NCBI GenBank assembly: GCA_019188255.1
Contig: JAETXT010000013.1
Span: 1,178,001 to 1,242,000 of the forward strand
DNA length: 64,000 bases
Reading direction: 5' to 3'
Source of the DNA: Verticillium longisporum
Lineage: Eukaryota > Ascomycota > Sordariomycetes > Glomerellales > Plectosphaerellaceae
Below, piece by piece: positions 10,573 to 23,090 of this stretch. The notes beneath the pieces are model-generated. The model was not told the origin of the DNA. It ran no database searches and saw only the letters and a program-made list of their open reading frames with translations. The position numbers and the translations under genes are program-made. Numbering within the stretch: the first letter of the stretch is position 1; every line of letters starts with the position of its first letter.

Positions 10573-12002
10573 ATGACGCTCGCCAAGTCTCTCGCTGCGG
10601 CCCTGTCGTGGCTCACCCTGGTCCAAGCGACCTGCCAGGTGACTTCGACATCTGACTCTGGCACGACGCTGTTCAAGGGAACGGTCCTCACCTCGGCCGG
10701 CGCACTGCCCAACGCGCGCCTTCTCGTCAGCAATGGGCGCATCAGCTATGTCGGCCGCCAGTGCGGTTTCAAGGCCGACGAGTCGGACGCCACCGTCATC
10801 GAGTGTGTCGGCTCGGTCATCTCACCGGGCTTCATCAACACGCACGAACACATCGAGTACGCAACGGTGACGCCCCTCAAGGACATTGGCGAGCGCGCCG
10901 ACCACCGACACGACTGGCGCCGCGGTCTGCGAGGCCACACCATCCGTCCGGCGCCCGTCAACGGGTCGGCCGTCGAGCCACGGCCTGGGGCGAGCTCCGC
11001 CACCTCTTCTCCGGCACGACCTCGATTGTGGGCGGCGCCATGGCGCCCGGCCTGACGCGCAACCTTGACTACGTCGCCGGCGTGGGCCCGGAGATCCCCG
11101 CGCCCGTCGCCACCTGGGACATCTTCCCGCTCAACGACGCCGCCGGCATCCTGCGCAACGGCGACTGCGACTACGGCCCCAACATGACGACGGCCGAAAA
11201 GGCCGGCAAGCTGTACCGCTACATAGCGCACGTCGGCGAGGGCGTCGACGCCGAGGCCGAGAACGAGTTTCGCTGTCTGTCGAGCGCGACGTACGACACG
11301 ACTCCCATGGCTGGCGGCGGCGGGCTCAGCACCGACATTATCGCGCCCAACCTCGCCCTCATCCACGCCCTCGGCCTGACGAAGAGCGACTTTGACCTCG
11401 TCGCCGCGCGCCAGGCCACCGTCGTCTGGTCGCCCCGCAGCAACGTATTCCTGTACGGCAAGACGCTCGACGTCCAGTACCTCCTCGACGCCGGCATTAC
11501 GGTCGCCCTCGGCACCGACTGGCTGCCGTCGGGGTCGGCGACCATGGCGAGGGAGGCCGTCTGCGGCTTCGCGGCCACCAAGGCTTGCTACGGCCACGCG
11601 CTCGACGCCAAGACGCTCTGGGAGATGATGACCATCAACGCCGCCAAGGTGGCGGGCTTTGACCGCCATCTCGGCTCGTTCGAGGTCGGCAAGCTGGCGG
11701 ACGTGGCCGTCTTTGCGGGTGCGCCGAGGGAGGATGCCTTTGCGCAGGCCGTCTTCTCGTCGGGCGAGGACGTCGAGCTCGTCATGCGCGGCGGCAAGGT
11801 TCTGCTGGCCGCGGAGAAGATCAAGCGGGCTGCCACTGGTGCGTGCGAGTCTGTGGTCGTCGGCCACTCGAACAAGACCCTCTGTGTGGAGGAGGAGCTT
11901 GGGAGGAGCTATGCCGAGTTTGAGAGCAAGCTCGGGGGTGTCTACCCTGCGCTTCTGCCGGGGGTGCCGTCGGGGGAGCCTACGTGTGAGCCGACGAGGT
12001 GA
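10573..12002 (+). CDS. Secreted amidohydrolase-family protein, interrupted by a -1 frameshift
   Basis: The ATG at 10573 begins a signal peptide (SLAAALSWLTLVQATC). Residues up to about 136 follow the amidohydrolase pattern, with the metal-binding HxH in INTHEHIEY. Near 10978 the reading must shift by one base: the first frame carries GHTIRPAPVNGSAV and the second resumes with AWGELRHLFSGTTSIVGG and runs to the TGA at 12000-12002. The downstream half holds the other metallo-hydrolase residues (His in YIAHVGEGVD, His in LIHALGL, Asp in LGTDWLPSG), so the domain is complete apart from the shift. No GT-AG pair explains the junction. The family hydrolyses C-N or C-Cl bonds of cyclic amides or related substrates; the substrate here is unknown. 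It may be a real pseudogene or a sequencing deletion. Confidence 0.8.
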
Positions 12003-12109
12003 TTTGGGCCTGGGACGAGAGGGGAGGTGAAGATGAAGATGATGAAGGTGAATGATAATATTGCACTACTACGCTCGACCTCACTGGCAACCTACGCCAG
12101 AGGAGCGAC

Positions 12110-13132
12110 TCAAACCGTGACTATGACCTTTCCCGTCGACGACCCTGACTTGACCCTGGCCACGGCCTTGGGCATATTCTCAAACGCAAACACAGAGTCG
12201 ACGACTGTCTTGACTTGGCCGTTCGCCATCCACTCGGCAATCTGCTCGAAGCCCGCCCGGTTGCTCTTGGCAAAGTACGCCTCAAACTTGGCCTTCCCTC
12301 CGCCGAGCATGCTCGGGCACGCCGAGTTCTTGGCTATGGTGCGCATCGTGCTGCCGTCGACCTGACCGGGCACCATGACGTACTTGCCGCCCTTCTTGAT
12401 AAAGTCGTCTGCGGCGCGGTACAGATCGGCCTCCTCGCGGTACGCAAAGTCGGCGACGAGGTCAAACACCTGGCCCTTGGCCTTGAGCGTCGCCACGAGA
12501 TCCTGCGTCCGGTAGTCAATGACCTCGTCGGCGCCGAGCTCCGCGCACAGCGCAACCTTGGCCGTCGACGCCGACACGGTGACGCGCAGCCCGTGCGCCT
12601 TGGCAAACTGAATGCCGTACGTCCCCACGCCGCCCGTTCCGCCGTTGATGAAGACGGAGTCGCCGGCCTTGGTGTTGAGCACGATGCTCTCGTACGCCGT
12701 CATGGCTGCCGTGCCCACGCCCGCTGCCTGTTCGAAGCTGACGCTGGGCGGCATGGCGACGCAGCCCTCCAGCTCCGACACGGTGAACTCGGCCATGGTC
12801 CCGGGGATGCTCTTCTGCGTGTCGACGCGGCCGAAGACACGGTCGCCGGCGCGCAGGACGGAGACGCCGCTGCCTGTTGCCACGACCTCGCCGCTGTAGT
12901 CCAAGCCTGGCAGTGGCGTCGGCTTGATGAAGACTGTTCCCGGCAGTCCCGTCATTTCCGCGAAGAGGGGGTCTGCTGGGTTGATGCCGACGGCCCTGAC
13001 GCGCACGAGGATCTGCGTTGGTTTGAGGGCTTTCGGGGGTTTGGCGTGGTCTTGGTCCAGAACTAGGCCCCGTTCCAGGGGGAGATTCTTGTGCTTGTGT
13101 ATCCAGGCGCGCATCTTGCTGTCAGACGTCAT
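12110..13132 (-). CDS. Medium-chain dehydrogenase/reductase, quinone-oxidoreductase-like (zinc-independent)
   Basis: A single-exon product of 340 residues starting at MTSDSKMRAW (ATG complementary to 13130-13132). The N-terminal GroES-like domain includes RVRAVGINPADPLF and GLDYSGEVVATGSGV. The nucleotide-binding domain has the signature NGGTGGVGTYGIQFAK, followed by GADEVIDYR. The catalytic zinc-cysteine signature of alcohol dehydrogenases is absent, so this is the NADPH:quinone-reductase or enoyl-reductase-like branch. The protein is probably cytosolic, with no signal sequence. The substrate cannot be deduced. It is tail-to-tail with the amidohydrolase gene with a gap of 107 bp, so the two are not co-transcribed. 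Confidence 0.9.
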   Translation of the reverse strand: MTSDSKMRAWIHKHKNLPLERGLVLDQDHAKPPKALKPTQILVRVRAVGINPADPLFAEMTGLPGTVFIKPTPLPGLDYSGEVVATGSGVSVLRAGDRVFGRVDTQKSIPGTMAEFTVSELEGCVAMPPSVSFEQAAGVGTAAMTAYESIVLNTKAGDSVFINGGTGGVGTYGIQFAKAHGLRVTVSASTAKVALCAELGADEVIDYRTQDLVATLKAKGQVFDLVADFAYREEADLYRAADDFIKKGGKYVMVPGQVDGSTMRTIAKNSACPSMLGGGKAKFEAYFAKSNRAGFEQIAEWMANGQVKTVVDSVFAFENMPKAVARVKSGSSTGKVIVTV

Positions 13133-15076
13133 TGTGCTGGGCAACTTGACGAGATTTCAGGGGAATGTGTTGGTGGTGCAGAGATTGTTGATGTCATGGA
13201 GAATCATACTTAGACCGATCAGCACGGCATTCAAGTATTGATTCATTTCACGCCAACCGGAACAGGCACGCGAAAGGCATCGGAACCGGAGTGTATCTGA
13301 TGCCGACCATCATGGTCGATCGTCCGGCATTTGATACAGTACTCCGGAGCCGTGGAGACAGCGACCTCAGTCGGATTTGCGTGTGCTTCACGGTCCAACC
13401 CCGATATTTTTGTGTTCCGTGCGCCACCAAGTCCGGCCTCAAAGCCGGAGCTGAATCTTATTCCGACAGTCGCTTGGGTACGGCTGTAGAGAGCACGAGT
13501 CGGGGGATGGTGACGGATTTAAGGGGTGTCCTTATCTCCATGATTTCCTTTCCGTTCACCACATAAGTGTTCAGCGCAGGGTATTGATGCCATGATGATC
13601 AAGCAGCGGTCTCAATTACGCCGACTGTTGCGTTGGGTTTTGGCTCTTCACAAACCTTGTTTGAGGACGCTGGGCCGGGCTTTCACTTGGACATACCTCT
13701 TGCATCCGACACGAAGCTTTACCCAGCAGACAACTTTACTCAGCAGACAGCATCCTGGAATCGCAGATAAGAAATCAATCATAAGAGGGAGAGTCACCGG
13801 TACCGGATCGACAGTCATGGCCGGAGCTTGGAGTGTGATCGCCGTGGTGCCAGCCGGGCCGTATAAGGCTGGAGCGAACTTGGTCCGATCCAGCACCGGC
13901 AGCATACAAACCACTTCGGGGTTCCGCAAGGACCATGTCGCCCTATGATGGGCACAGGAAGCTTGCTTGCTTCTTCTTTGATGAGACGTCAGCTCGCAGC
14001 CATGACCTCGAGAGCGCGGGGTCATCCTGCCCTGACTTGAGACAACACATGCTCCCATGGTTCTCCCCGGAATGTATCGGACATTTCGGCTCTGCCTCCT
14101 CACACCACGGATCGAAAGTCTGGATTCCCTTGGATTCGAGCCTGATTCGGGATGTGGGGGTGGCCTTGTGGCAGGCTGGGCCCTTCTTGCCGGCGGTCGA
14201 GCTTTGTTGATGCCCATCATATCTGGACCACAAACCCGGACTAGTTACTTCTTTGCATGTAGACGCCGCGCAAGTCAAGCGACAGTCTCACTTATTGAAT
14301 GCAGCCGCCCTCGGTAGGATGAACCGCAACTGTTCGCAGGACGAGCCATTGTCTATGCTTATATCCCTGCTTGTCGACCTCCCGGAGGGTGTGAATCGGA
14401 TTATCGTATCAATCAGTATTCGCCCTGCTACTACGACTTAATATCCCTCCCATTAATATATGCGTCGAGCGGGGCTGCCAATGACACAAGCCTTCACTAT
14501 CCATGTGATAGGTAGGCTCTGCGATCGAAGGGCTTTAAAGACATGAGTGGATGGATGGAAGGGTGGGGTTTCTTCGCCATGCAAAGAATCAAGTACCAGA
14601 TCAGCGGCAACCTGCCATGCAGACAATCCACGGAATGATAATGGTGACTCCTGGGAAGGCCTGTGAGCGAAAAAGAAAAGAGCTACAAGGCGTGGTTCAG
14701 GGTTGTGAGGGAGGGAAAATGTCATGGATCTTGGACAAAAAGTCTGTGACTACCGGCAGTACGGGATTCCTTGTATGCTATACTTTACAAGTGCCTGAAG
14801 ACCTACGCCCTCAAAGAGAGTAGATCTGGATACCCATGTCTTGAATGACAAGTTGGCCAAGGTTCTCGTGACCTCTTCAGCATGTACCGGAAGATAATCA
14901 CACCTACTGTACCAAGTAAGGTATGATCAGTTAGGCAGTGCGCAGATCCCACAGATGTCCGAGTCTGCCATCCTGGAGCAAGGTGGACGGGGACACTTTG
15001 TACAACCCATGGTGACGAGGCATACGGTGGTAGGACTCGTTCTTGAGTTAGGATCATCGTTAAATATGGAGAGTTC
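13133..15076. other. Intergenic region, about 1.9 kb
   Basis: No frame resembles a protein. It contains the promoter of the MDR gene at its left end and the 3' flank of the kinase-like gene at its right end. Confidence 0.5.
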
Positions 15077-16132
15077 TTACCCGTCGGTCAAGGCCGAAAC
15101 AACATCTTCTGCAGTAACGAACAGGTCATTCCAGTAGCCTTTGATGATGCTTCCGCCATCAAGATGGTCAACTCTCGGGAATTCTTGGCGCCAAAAACGA
15201 CGGTCTACCTCGTCGTTATCAAGGCCATGATAGGGCTCTTCATCCGTCATGATGTAATAGATGACGGACCCAAGCCCAAATATGTCATCCGCTTGGGTCA
15301 CGACGTCAGCTGGTCCCCATGGTTGACGCTGGAAACCCGGTCCTGGTGCATGCTCAGTCACGGCATTGTCCATCGTCGAGCTTCCAGCAAAATCACAAAT
15401 CCGCAAGTCCAACTCTTGAGTCAATATGTAATTACGCGGTGCAACATCTCGATGCGTCACCCCTGCACCATGAACAGCCGCAAGAGCCTGTGCTGCTTGA
15501 AATGCCCACTTCCGTCGAGGGCTTCGAAGGCTGACTTGATCATCACAGTCAGAGTCGGGACATTCGCGGCGCTGCCGAATGTAGTGCTCTAAATCTCCAC
15601 TGGGATGGTATTCCAGAGTCAATGTGTATGCCTCGCTGTCCCACCCAACGAAGCGAGGGATAGTAGGGCAATCGCCGAGTAGTTGGTAGATAGAGGCCTC
15701 GCGCAGCATGCTCTGCCGATTTTCCCACTCCGCATTCAGGTCGTAGGGACTCATCTTGGGCGTCTTGATGATGTGGCCTGAAGGGAGCAGCTCAACAAAG
15801 GCCGTCGATCCTAGGCCGATGAACTTTCCCTTGGAAAAGTAATAGACTTCCCCTTCGCGAACTTCTTCAGGCTTCTGAAAGACCGATTCGTTCCAGTGGG
15901 GATGCTCTTTTCGCGCCCATGATCCTGGGATAGGGATATACTCGAGAGAGGGAGGGCATCGTGGTACAGGCAATGCCTGGAAGTCACCATCGCATGTCAG
16001 CTTTAGCTCCTGCTTGTGGAACCGTGCTGAAGAAGGGGAAACCTTTGGATCATCTTGCCGCTCTATGTCTGTAGAGCCAAGTGATCCGACGAGGTTGGGC
16101 AGCCTGGCGATACCAGAGCAAGGAAGCGCCAT
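15077..16132 (-). CDS. Protein-kinase-like protein with DFA in place of DFG
   Basis: A 351-residue product starting at MALPCSGIARL (ATG complementary to 16130-16132); the frame is open further upstream, so a longer N-terminus is possible. Kinase motifs are in order: glycine loop IGLGSTAFV (about 105-113), lysine in HIIKTPK (K123), helix-C glutamate in MLREAS (E146), catalytic loop THRDVAPRNYIL (D229, N234) and metal-binding loop ICDFAGSS (D247). The usual Gly of DFG is Ala. The activation segment is short and no standard APE is evident. This resembles the lineage-expanded fungal kinase-like family with an HRDV…RN…DFxGSS pattern, whose substrates are mostly unknown. All catalytic residues except the DFG glycine are present. 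The gene lies next to an AT-rich repeat relic. Confidence 0.8.
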   Translation of the reverse strand: MALPCSGIARLPNLVGSLGSTDIERQDDPKVSPSSARFHKQELKLTCDGDFQALPVPRCPPSLEYIPIPGSWARKEHPHWNESVFQKPEEVREGEVYYFSKGKFIGLGSTAFVELLPSGHIIKTPKMSPYDLNAEWENRQSMLREASIYQLLGDCPTIPRFVGWDSEAYTLTLEYHPSGDLEHYIRQRRECPDSDCDDQVSLRSPRRKWAFQAAQALAAVHGAGVTHRDVAPRNYILTQELDLRICDFAGSSTMDNAVTEHAPGPGFQRQPWGPADVVTQADDIFGLGSVIYYIMTDEEPYHGLDNDEVDRRFWRQEFPRVDHLDGGSIIKGYWNDLFVTAEDVVSALTDG

Positions 16133-16479
16133 AACGACCAGTAGACTTTTCGGAAAAGACGGCAAGCAAATATTAACATGTCGCAGGATCGTTCTGGGTC
16201 TGGATGCCCGATTGGTTCGTCGACCAGAATTGTAGTTTAGAGGTACATATAGAGGGAGATAGGATCTAATCACGTTTCTTGGGCATCTCGATCTGGAGCG
16301 GCAATAGCGACAGCGACAAACGACCTCAAGGTCGACAAGATAGTAACGCCGGAGCGCGTTGTGAACATTGTCACTGGGTGAGGCTGCGACATGTCCTGGT
16401 GTCGGCAAAAGGTTATTCCGCAGTGTGGACCCTTCTCCTCAGCGACTGTTAACAAGCATGCTCCGCTCGCTAAAAAATC
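16133..16479. other. Upstream flank of the kinase-like gene
   Basis: Contains the open upstream extension of the kinase frame and probably its promoter. No separate gene. Confidence 0.4.
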
Positions 16480-16845
16480 GAAGTATATTGCCTAAGAATG
16501 AGGATTACTTACTCCTATACTGCTCAGTACTACTACTTAATATCTTTATTAATTTATATACTAGCTTTAAGGGTTAACTTAAACCCTAGTTAGCCTAATC
16601 GTCTCTTATTAATATATTTAGAAGATAGAGCTTTATAACCCTTCTAGTAAATAGAATTAAGCTAGATTATAATAATATCTATATTACTAGAAAAGGAAAA
16701 AGTAGTGCTATAAGATAGTTATATTTCTTTATAATTTTTTAGAGCTATTGATGAATCATAGTTATTTAATTTCTCTTATCTCTTATTAGCTTAGTTCATA
16801 AGCTAAGCTAAAACTCACTCTACTTTCTTATAGAGGTAGTGAAAC
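16480..16845. repeat. AT-rich block, probable RIP-degraded transposon relic
   Basis: Base composition changes abruptly from the GC-rich surroundings to about 30% G+C (18 of 60 bases in line 16561-16620), with very many TA dinucleotides and short runs such as TTAATATATTTA. All frames are full of stops. It ends sharply at about 16845 (…GAGGTAGTGAAACCGG). This is the pattern left by repeat-induced point mutation (C:G to T:A in duplicated DNA) in Sordariomycetes. No terminal repeats or target-site duplication could be recognised. Confidence 0.7.
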
Positions 16846-19023
16846 CGGGCAGGGCGGAAAGGTGTAGATTAGCAATAAGGCAATCAGGAGTGGCTGATCA
16901 GGGAAATAGACATTAGCTATACGCGTCGTAAGGACAAGGTGCTCACATCATCAATCCTACATCACACGTCCAAGGACCTATCTTTTTCTCGAATCACTGC
17001 TTCATTGCCCTGATTTGAGGAGGTCATCACTGGCTATACTTCAATGCCATTCGGGGGCTAGACTAGTAGTTAAGTGGACGACCACCAGCAAACCCCCGGT
17101 AATCTATGTTTTTGAATCTTGCGAGTAGCATACAGGCAGGTAAGGTGGGTGATGGTGTGATGGCGGTGTAGTGAGGTGTCGCGGAGCTGATGCAGCTTTT
17201 CTGCTCTGCGGAAATCCTTAAGTCGCAAAAGATTCTCGATTGAGTCAAGTTTCATTGTTCTTCTCCGAGAACAAGGTCCTGTGCCTGGAAACAATAGACT
17301 CTTTGCCCTCTCATCGAGACAGAGGATTTCCCCCTTGCGTGTGAACCGAGGCTCGCATCTGGACGAATGATTGTTGTTGAAACTCGTGCTATCAAAGAGA
17401 ATGCTTCTTTTAGCTGCCCACTTACAGGGCGGCCCTGCAAGCACGAGTCTTGGGCGTGTGATGCGAAACCTCTCGGATAGATTAAAGGGGCGCAGAACAG
17501 TCTTGAAGCCTAGGCATCGTCATCCAAGACAGCACAAACAAGCCTAGCCTTTTGCTTGTTTCTTCGAGGATGACAACGCCACCGGGGTGCCGGTATCGAT
17601 CTACACATGCCACAGCGTCACACGGAAAAGTCTGGGGTCGTGCAGCGCGGGGTTTCCCTGGGACTTTGCAATATCGCCATCATGATGCCTCGGCTTCGAT
17701 GCTTTCAGGGAGGGGAAAGGCTTGCCTCTTCGCATTCAGTCTGCATAGCGCAACGCACTGCGCACTTGATGGCGTCTTACCCCAGATTCTAGCCCTCCAT
17801 CCCCTCCATCATGCAAGTACCACGAGTGCCGAAGATCTTTGCCCTGAAGACTTTTATTTGTTAGCAGCAACGTCGCCAATGTCTTGCCCTGCCAGAGTTG
17901 CCTGACTAGTGGAATGGCGCCGCCCATCTGCCGATTGGGCTGTCCGTGGAACCATAGAGCAACGGCGTCCGCTCGGACTCTACTATGGGAGCGGAAGCTG
18001 TTAGACCAAGTTGAATTCCCGCAATGAGGCGTTACGGCCGCTATACTATCCGGGTGGGCACACAACAAAGAAAAGGGCAAAAAGGCCTAGAATACTTCCA
18101 TGGGTTGACTGGACGATCAATAGCAGGGTAGCTTGTCTCCCGCACAGTCTATGCCATCCGGTGTCTCTCGCCACGACATGCTGTCAGCACATGTGCGAGT
18201 GCAGAAACACGGTCTAGCCTGATCTCCCCAACCTGATCAGTATGCAAAGAATCAAGAAGCAACGTCTCGACCAATCGCGGCTCCCATGCCGACACCCATT
18301 GCAATGGTGCACCCCGGCTTGACGTTTCCTTCTAGGAGCCCTACTCATACGAACGTTGCAAACAGCCTCGGCTCTGGCCAAGGTTCGACGCTCTGCCATA
18401 GGCCCCCCGCACTGCGCGAGCCTCCACTGATCATCAGAAGCAACGGTGCAACGCGTGGGATTCCTCTGTGGGATGCCTCGTGGTGGACGCCATCCGCAAG
18501 ATGCGCCGAATTAGGCAAGGCTTTGTCTGTCGTGGGATGTGCCCGTCGGAACATTGTGGTAAGACAGGGGTCTTGGCTCGTCCCCACAGCCAGGGATCTG
18601 CCGGCGGCGGCTTGGAGCTTGGAAGAACAATGATCGACAGACTACAACGGGCGAGCTCCATCATCGCGGGTCCAAGTAGAGTAGGAGGAGGCTCTACGCT
18701 TGGACTGGCCTACGATGGTGGCTTTCGTGTCCTGAGCTATGGGGTGCGCCGGCGCGATGAATGACTGGTGCCACAGCTCAACAGGTTGCTTCCTCCGGCT
18801 GACGAAGAGCCAGGCTCAAGTGCTCAAGTGTGCTAGATAGACCTTCTGAGTCGAGTTGGTAAATGATAAATAGGAGTTGAAGTCGCTCCAGAATGATGTT
18901 GAAATTCTCGCCAGGCTCATCCAGATTTCGACCCTCCAGCATCTTCTGCCCTTTCTCCTGATTCCTCGCTTCTTCCCATCTGCTGCTATACAAGCAACTT
19001 GCCGCCGAACAACAACCGCCATC
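16846..19023. other. Intergenic region upstream of cutinase
   Basis: About 2.2 kb without a convincing gene. A minus-strand stretch near 18250-18340 translates as LLEGNVKPGCTIAMGVG, which looks protein-like but is not connected to a longer frame. The last 150 bp is the likely cutinase leader. Confidence 0.45.
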
Positions 19024-19892
<869 letters not shown>

Positions 19893-20557
19893 GGGGGTGG
19901 CTTTGACGATATCGGGTTTCGTCGCTCCTGGGTCGGCCTTTGGGCGCTGAATACGCGGTCAGCTGCACTTGGGTGGGCTGGGAGGGTCTGACGGATGATG
20001 GGCTGAGGGGTCTTGAATGGGAGGCAGTCCTGCTGAGTGGGACTGTGAGAGCGCTTTTGCACCTTTTGAGTGTATTGAGGATATGATTTCATTACTTTCT
20101 TTGACTATATTATGTAGCGAAAATGACGAGCGATGCATCCACTTGAAGTCTGACTGGTGATGGCGGTGTGGGGATGGCCTAGGTGGTTCCAAATGCTTCT
20201 TGAGTCTTGATTGATGTGGAATAGTAAAAGAAAAAAAACCCATCCTGCTATCTGTTGTGGACTATGCTATGCATGCTCTATGACACGACTCGCTACTCCA
20301 TCCAGCGTCCCTATATACTGCAGCGCAACTCATCAGCCGTGTTCTGGTCGGATAAGCTCAGTATGTGGCGTCTCGGCACTTGGAGCTACAGGTTCGTCTC
20401 ATCAGCTGGTCAGATACCTTGAATATGGCCAAAGAAACTCGGTTCCCTCGCACGCTCAATGGCGTGGGTTATCCTCTGTATATGTCATAGATCTTCCTCA
20501 ATGTCTTCAGCATCGTCCCTGATACTGAAAGATCGTCCATGGGCGCGACGCACATAA
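19893..20557. other. Convergent intergenic region between cutinase and ferroxidase
   Basis: No gene seen; it holds the two 3' flanks. Confidence 0.55.
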
Positions 20558-22485
20558 TCACTCATCATCATCATCGACAGCCTTGCCCTTCTTCTCCTCC
20601 ATGCCAATGGTACCGTACCACGCAATGGAAGCCAGACCGACGAACGCCGACACGCAGCTCGCGACGAGCGCAATGTACCCCTTGGCCGTGAAGCCCTCTG
20701 GCAGCCTCGGCACGGGCTTGTTCTCGCCGCGCAGATCAAACACGTCCCGCGTGTTGCCAGCGGCATTACCGGCCGTGGGGACGCCCCCCTTGCGGCACGC
20801 GTCGAGGTGGTCGGCCGGGATCTCCTGGGCCTGCAGGGCCAGCGGGGCCTCGACAATGGTGGCGACGAGGCCCTGGTCCATGTGCCACTCGATGTGGCAG
20901 TGGAAGAGCCAGACGCCGGGGTTGTCGGCGCGGAAGCGGATGACAAAGTTGCCGTTGGGCTCGGCGTAGACCGTGTCCCTGCGCATGGGGACCTTGGGCG
21001 GGACGTGGGATTCGTCGTCGATGTAGACGCCGGCGTCGGGGCCCGAGCGGTGGACGACCTGGAAGTTGTGGCCGTGCAGGTGGAAGGGATGCTTCCCGTC
21101 GTCGCCGTTGTTGAGCACGAGCTCGACGACGTCGTGGTGGCGGAGCACAGGGGAGATGGTGTGGGTGCCGTAGACCCGGGCGTCCGTGGCGTTGGCGCCG
21201 CCGACGGTGAGGGCCGAGTAGAGCGAGGGGACCTTGGGGGCGACGTAGGTGAGGTCGTTGAAGAAGGCGCTGATTCAAGTAAGTGTGAGTCCAAAGGTGT
21301 CTGGGGGAGAAAGCTCCAAGAGATGAGTAGTATAGGATGTTTGCTTACTAGTTGGCGCCGTCACGGAGGTTGTCCATCTTGACATCAAAGCTGATGGAGA
21401 CATTGGGGTTTTCAAGGAGCGGCTCACGGTCGACAGGGACCAGACCAAAGTCGTCGAAGAAGTCAAGCTCATCCACAGGCGTGGGCTTGGGCAGAGCCTT
21501 CTTGTCATCGTAGACCAGCCAGCCGGTGACGTTGGAGTTTTGGTCCTCGGGGATGATATCGAACAGCTCCTCGTCCATGGCGCTGACAATGGCAAAGTTC
21601 TCCTGGGCATCCGCCTTGGTCGTCAGGAGGACACTGCAGCGCTGGGCCGGCGTGATGTACAGCCTCTCGGCCACGGCCTCGTCGGTCCACACGCCGTCGA
21701 CCTCGACGATGCGCATCTCGTGGCCCTCGATCCAGAAGTAGTGCGCCGCAAAGGCGCCAATGTTGACGAGACGCAGCAGATAGGTCGTCGACGGCTTGAC
21801 GGCGACGTGCAGGTTTTGCGTGTCGTTCAACAGAGCCGCCTGGGGAACGGGCTCGGCGCCAGTGGGGTTCTCGACGCTGATGAGCTCGTGAATGAGAGAG
21901 CGGACGGGCCGGTGGTACCAGTCGGACAAGGAGATGACGAGCTCCTCGTCATACTTGCCCTCGTAGGGGCCCTTGGGGTCATGGACGACGACTGGGCCGC
22001 GAAGACCTTCGGGGTACTGGCCATCGTTGTGGGCGTGGTACCAGTAGGTGCCAGGTTGGTCAAACTGAGGCGGGTCAGCACGATGCACCCATGCTTGTTG
22101 GAAAAGAAGAAAAGGGGGCACTGCACACCTTGATGTCATAGGTGAAGGAGGATCCGGTGGGAATGGCACACTGGGTCACGCCGACGGCACCGTCCATGTA
22201 GTTGGTGCCATTCTGGAAGAAGCCATGAAAGTGCAGACTTGTGCTCGCGTTGCCAAGCTCATTGTGGACGTTGAGCAGCAGCCTGTCACCAACGTTGGCC
22301 GTGATGACAGGCAGAGGCCACTGTCCGTTGACGCCGATGGTGGGACGGTGGAAGGCGCCGTCGGGGTTTGCCGTGACCCATCCGACGGTAAAGTCCTTCT
22401 CGATGAGGGCCGACTGGGCGAGGCCTGCGAGAGATGCGAGAGACAAGGCGAGGGCTGTAAGGCCCGAGCGGCAGAAGATGCCCAT
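20558..22485 (-). CDS. FET3: FET3-type multicopper ferroxidase
   Basis: Three exons, complement of 22129-22485, 21349-22064 and 20558-21269 (introns 64 and 79 bp), encode 594 residues. A signal peptide ([17 protein letters not shown]) leads into three cupredoxin domains. Copper motifs are [34 protein letters not shown] and [15 protein letters not shown]. Near the C-terminus one transmembrane helix ([22 protein letters not shown]) anchors the enzyme in the plasma membrane, followed by a Lys/Asp-rich cytosolic tail ending DDDDE. This layout is that of Fet3 rather than a secreted laccase. Fet3 oxidises Fe(II) to Fe(III) for handover to Ftr1, and the FTR1 gene is the divergent neighbour. The shared promoter carries two iron-repressor-type GATA elements. 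Confidence 0.95.
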
Positions 22486-22793
22486 GGTGAGGATGTGCCG
22501 ACGTGGTGTTGAGGGGTAGAGGGCAGAGACGGCGGCTGGCGAGGCTGATCAAGACGAGCCACAAGTCAGGCCATGCACGGGGTGAAGGTCGTTGTACAGC
22601 CGTCTACTGCATGGCTGTGAGCTGCGAGATGGAGGCGCAGCGGAGTCGGCGCTGGGCGAAGTGAGTCGATCAGAATCCCAAGTCTTGTTGCATTGCATCG
22701 CATCATGTGCAGAATTTGAGCGGCGCCATGTGATGTGCGTGGCGACTGTCCAATGGAAGGCGCTGACGAGGCTGAGGTGGAGATTCTTGGACG

Positions 22794-22802
22794 TTATCAG
22801 AT
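22794..22802 (-). promoter_or_regulatory. Iron-repressor GATA element ATCTGATAA
   Basis: Perfect match to the consensus ATCWGATAA bound by SreA/SRE/Fep1-type repressors, 309 bp upstream of the FET3 start codon. Confidence 0.75.
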
Positions 22803-23081
22803 GCAGGCGATGCATCGAGGCGGGATATCTAGTTAAGAGGTCTTTCCTCTCGTCACCGACATCTCTGAGAAAAAGAGAAGAGAGCGGAGAGTTTGGAATA
22901 TGGAGAAAACAAATGAGGCCTCGCGAGTTGGAAGAGATTCTGAGATGTCCAGGTCATATTCCATGCAATTGTCTTCCATTTGTTGAAAGCTGCCCAAGTT
23001 GCCCACAGGAGGTGATCACCCCTTAGGCGAATATGTCCCGCTCGCATGCAGATGCAGGTACGCGACACCCCACCTGTCTTC

Positions 23082-23090
23082 TTATCAGAT
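23082..23090 (-). promoter_or_regulatory. Iron-repressor GATA element ATCTGATAA
   Basis: A second perfect ATCWGATAA match in the divergent promoter, 244 bp upstream of the proposed FTR1 start codon. Confidence 0.75.

Noticed and set aside
16561..16600. TTAGGG/CCCTAA-like words in the AT-rich block
   Set aside because: Not tandem and not exact; no telomeric array.
18250..18345. Protein-like minus-strand stretch LLEGNVKPGCTIAMGVG ending at a stop
   Set aside because: Only about 30 codons, stopped upstream with no good splice to a longer frame; could be chance or a remnant, so not annotated as a gene.
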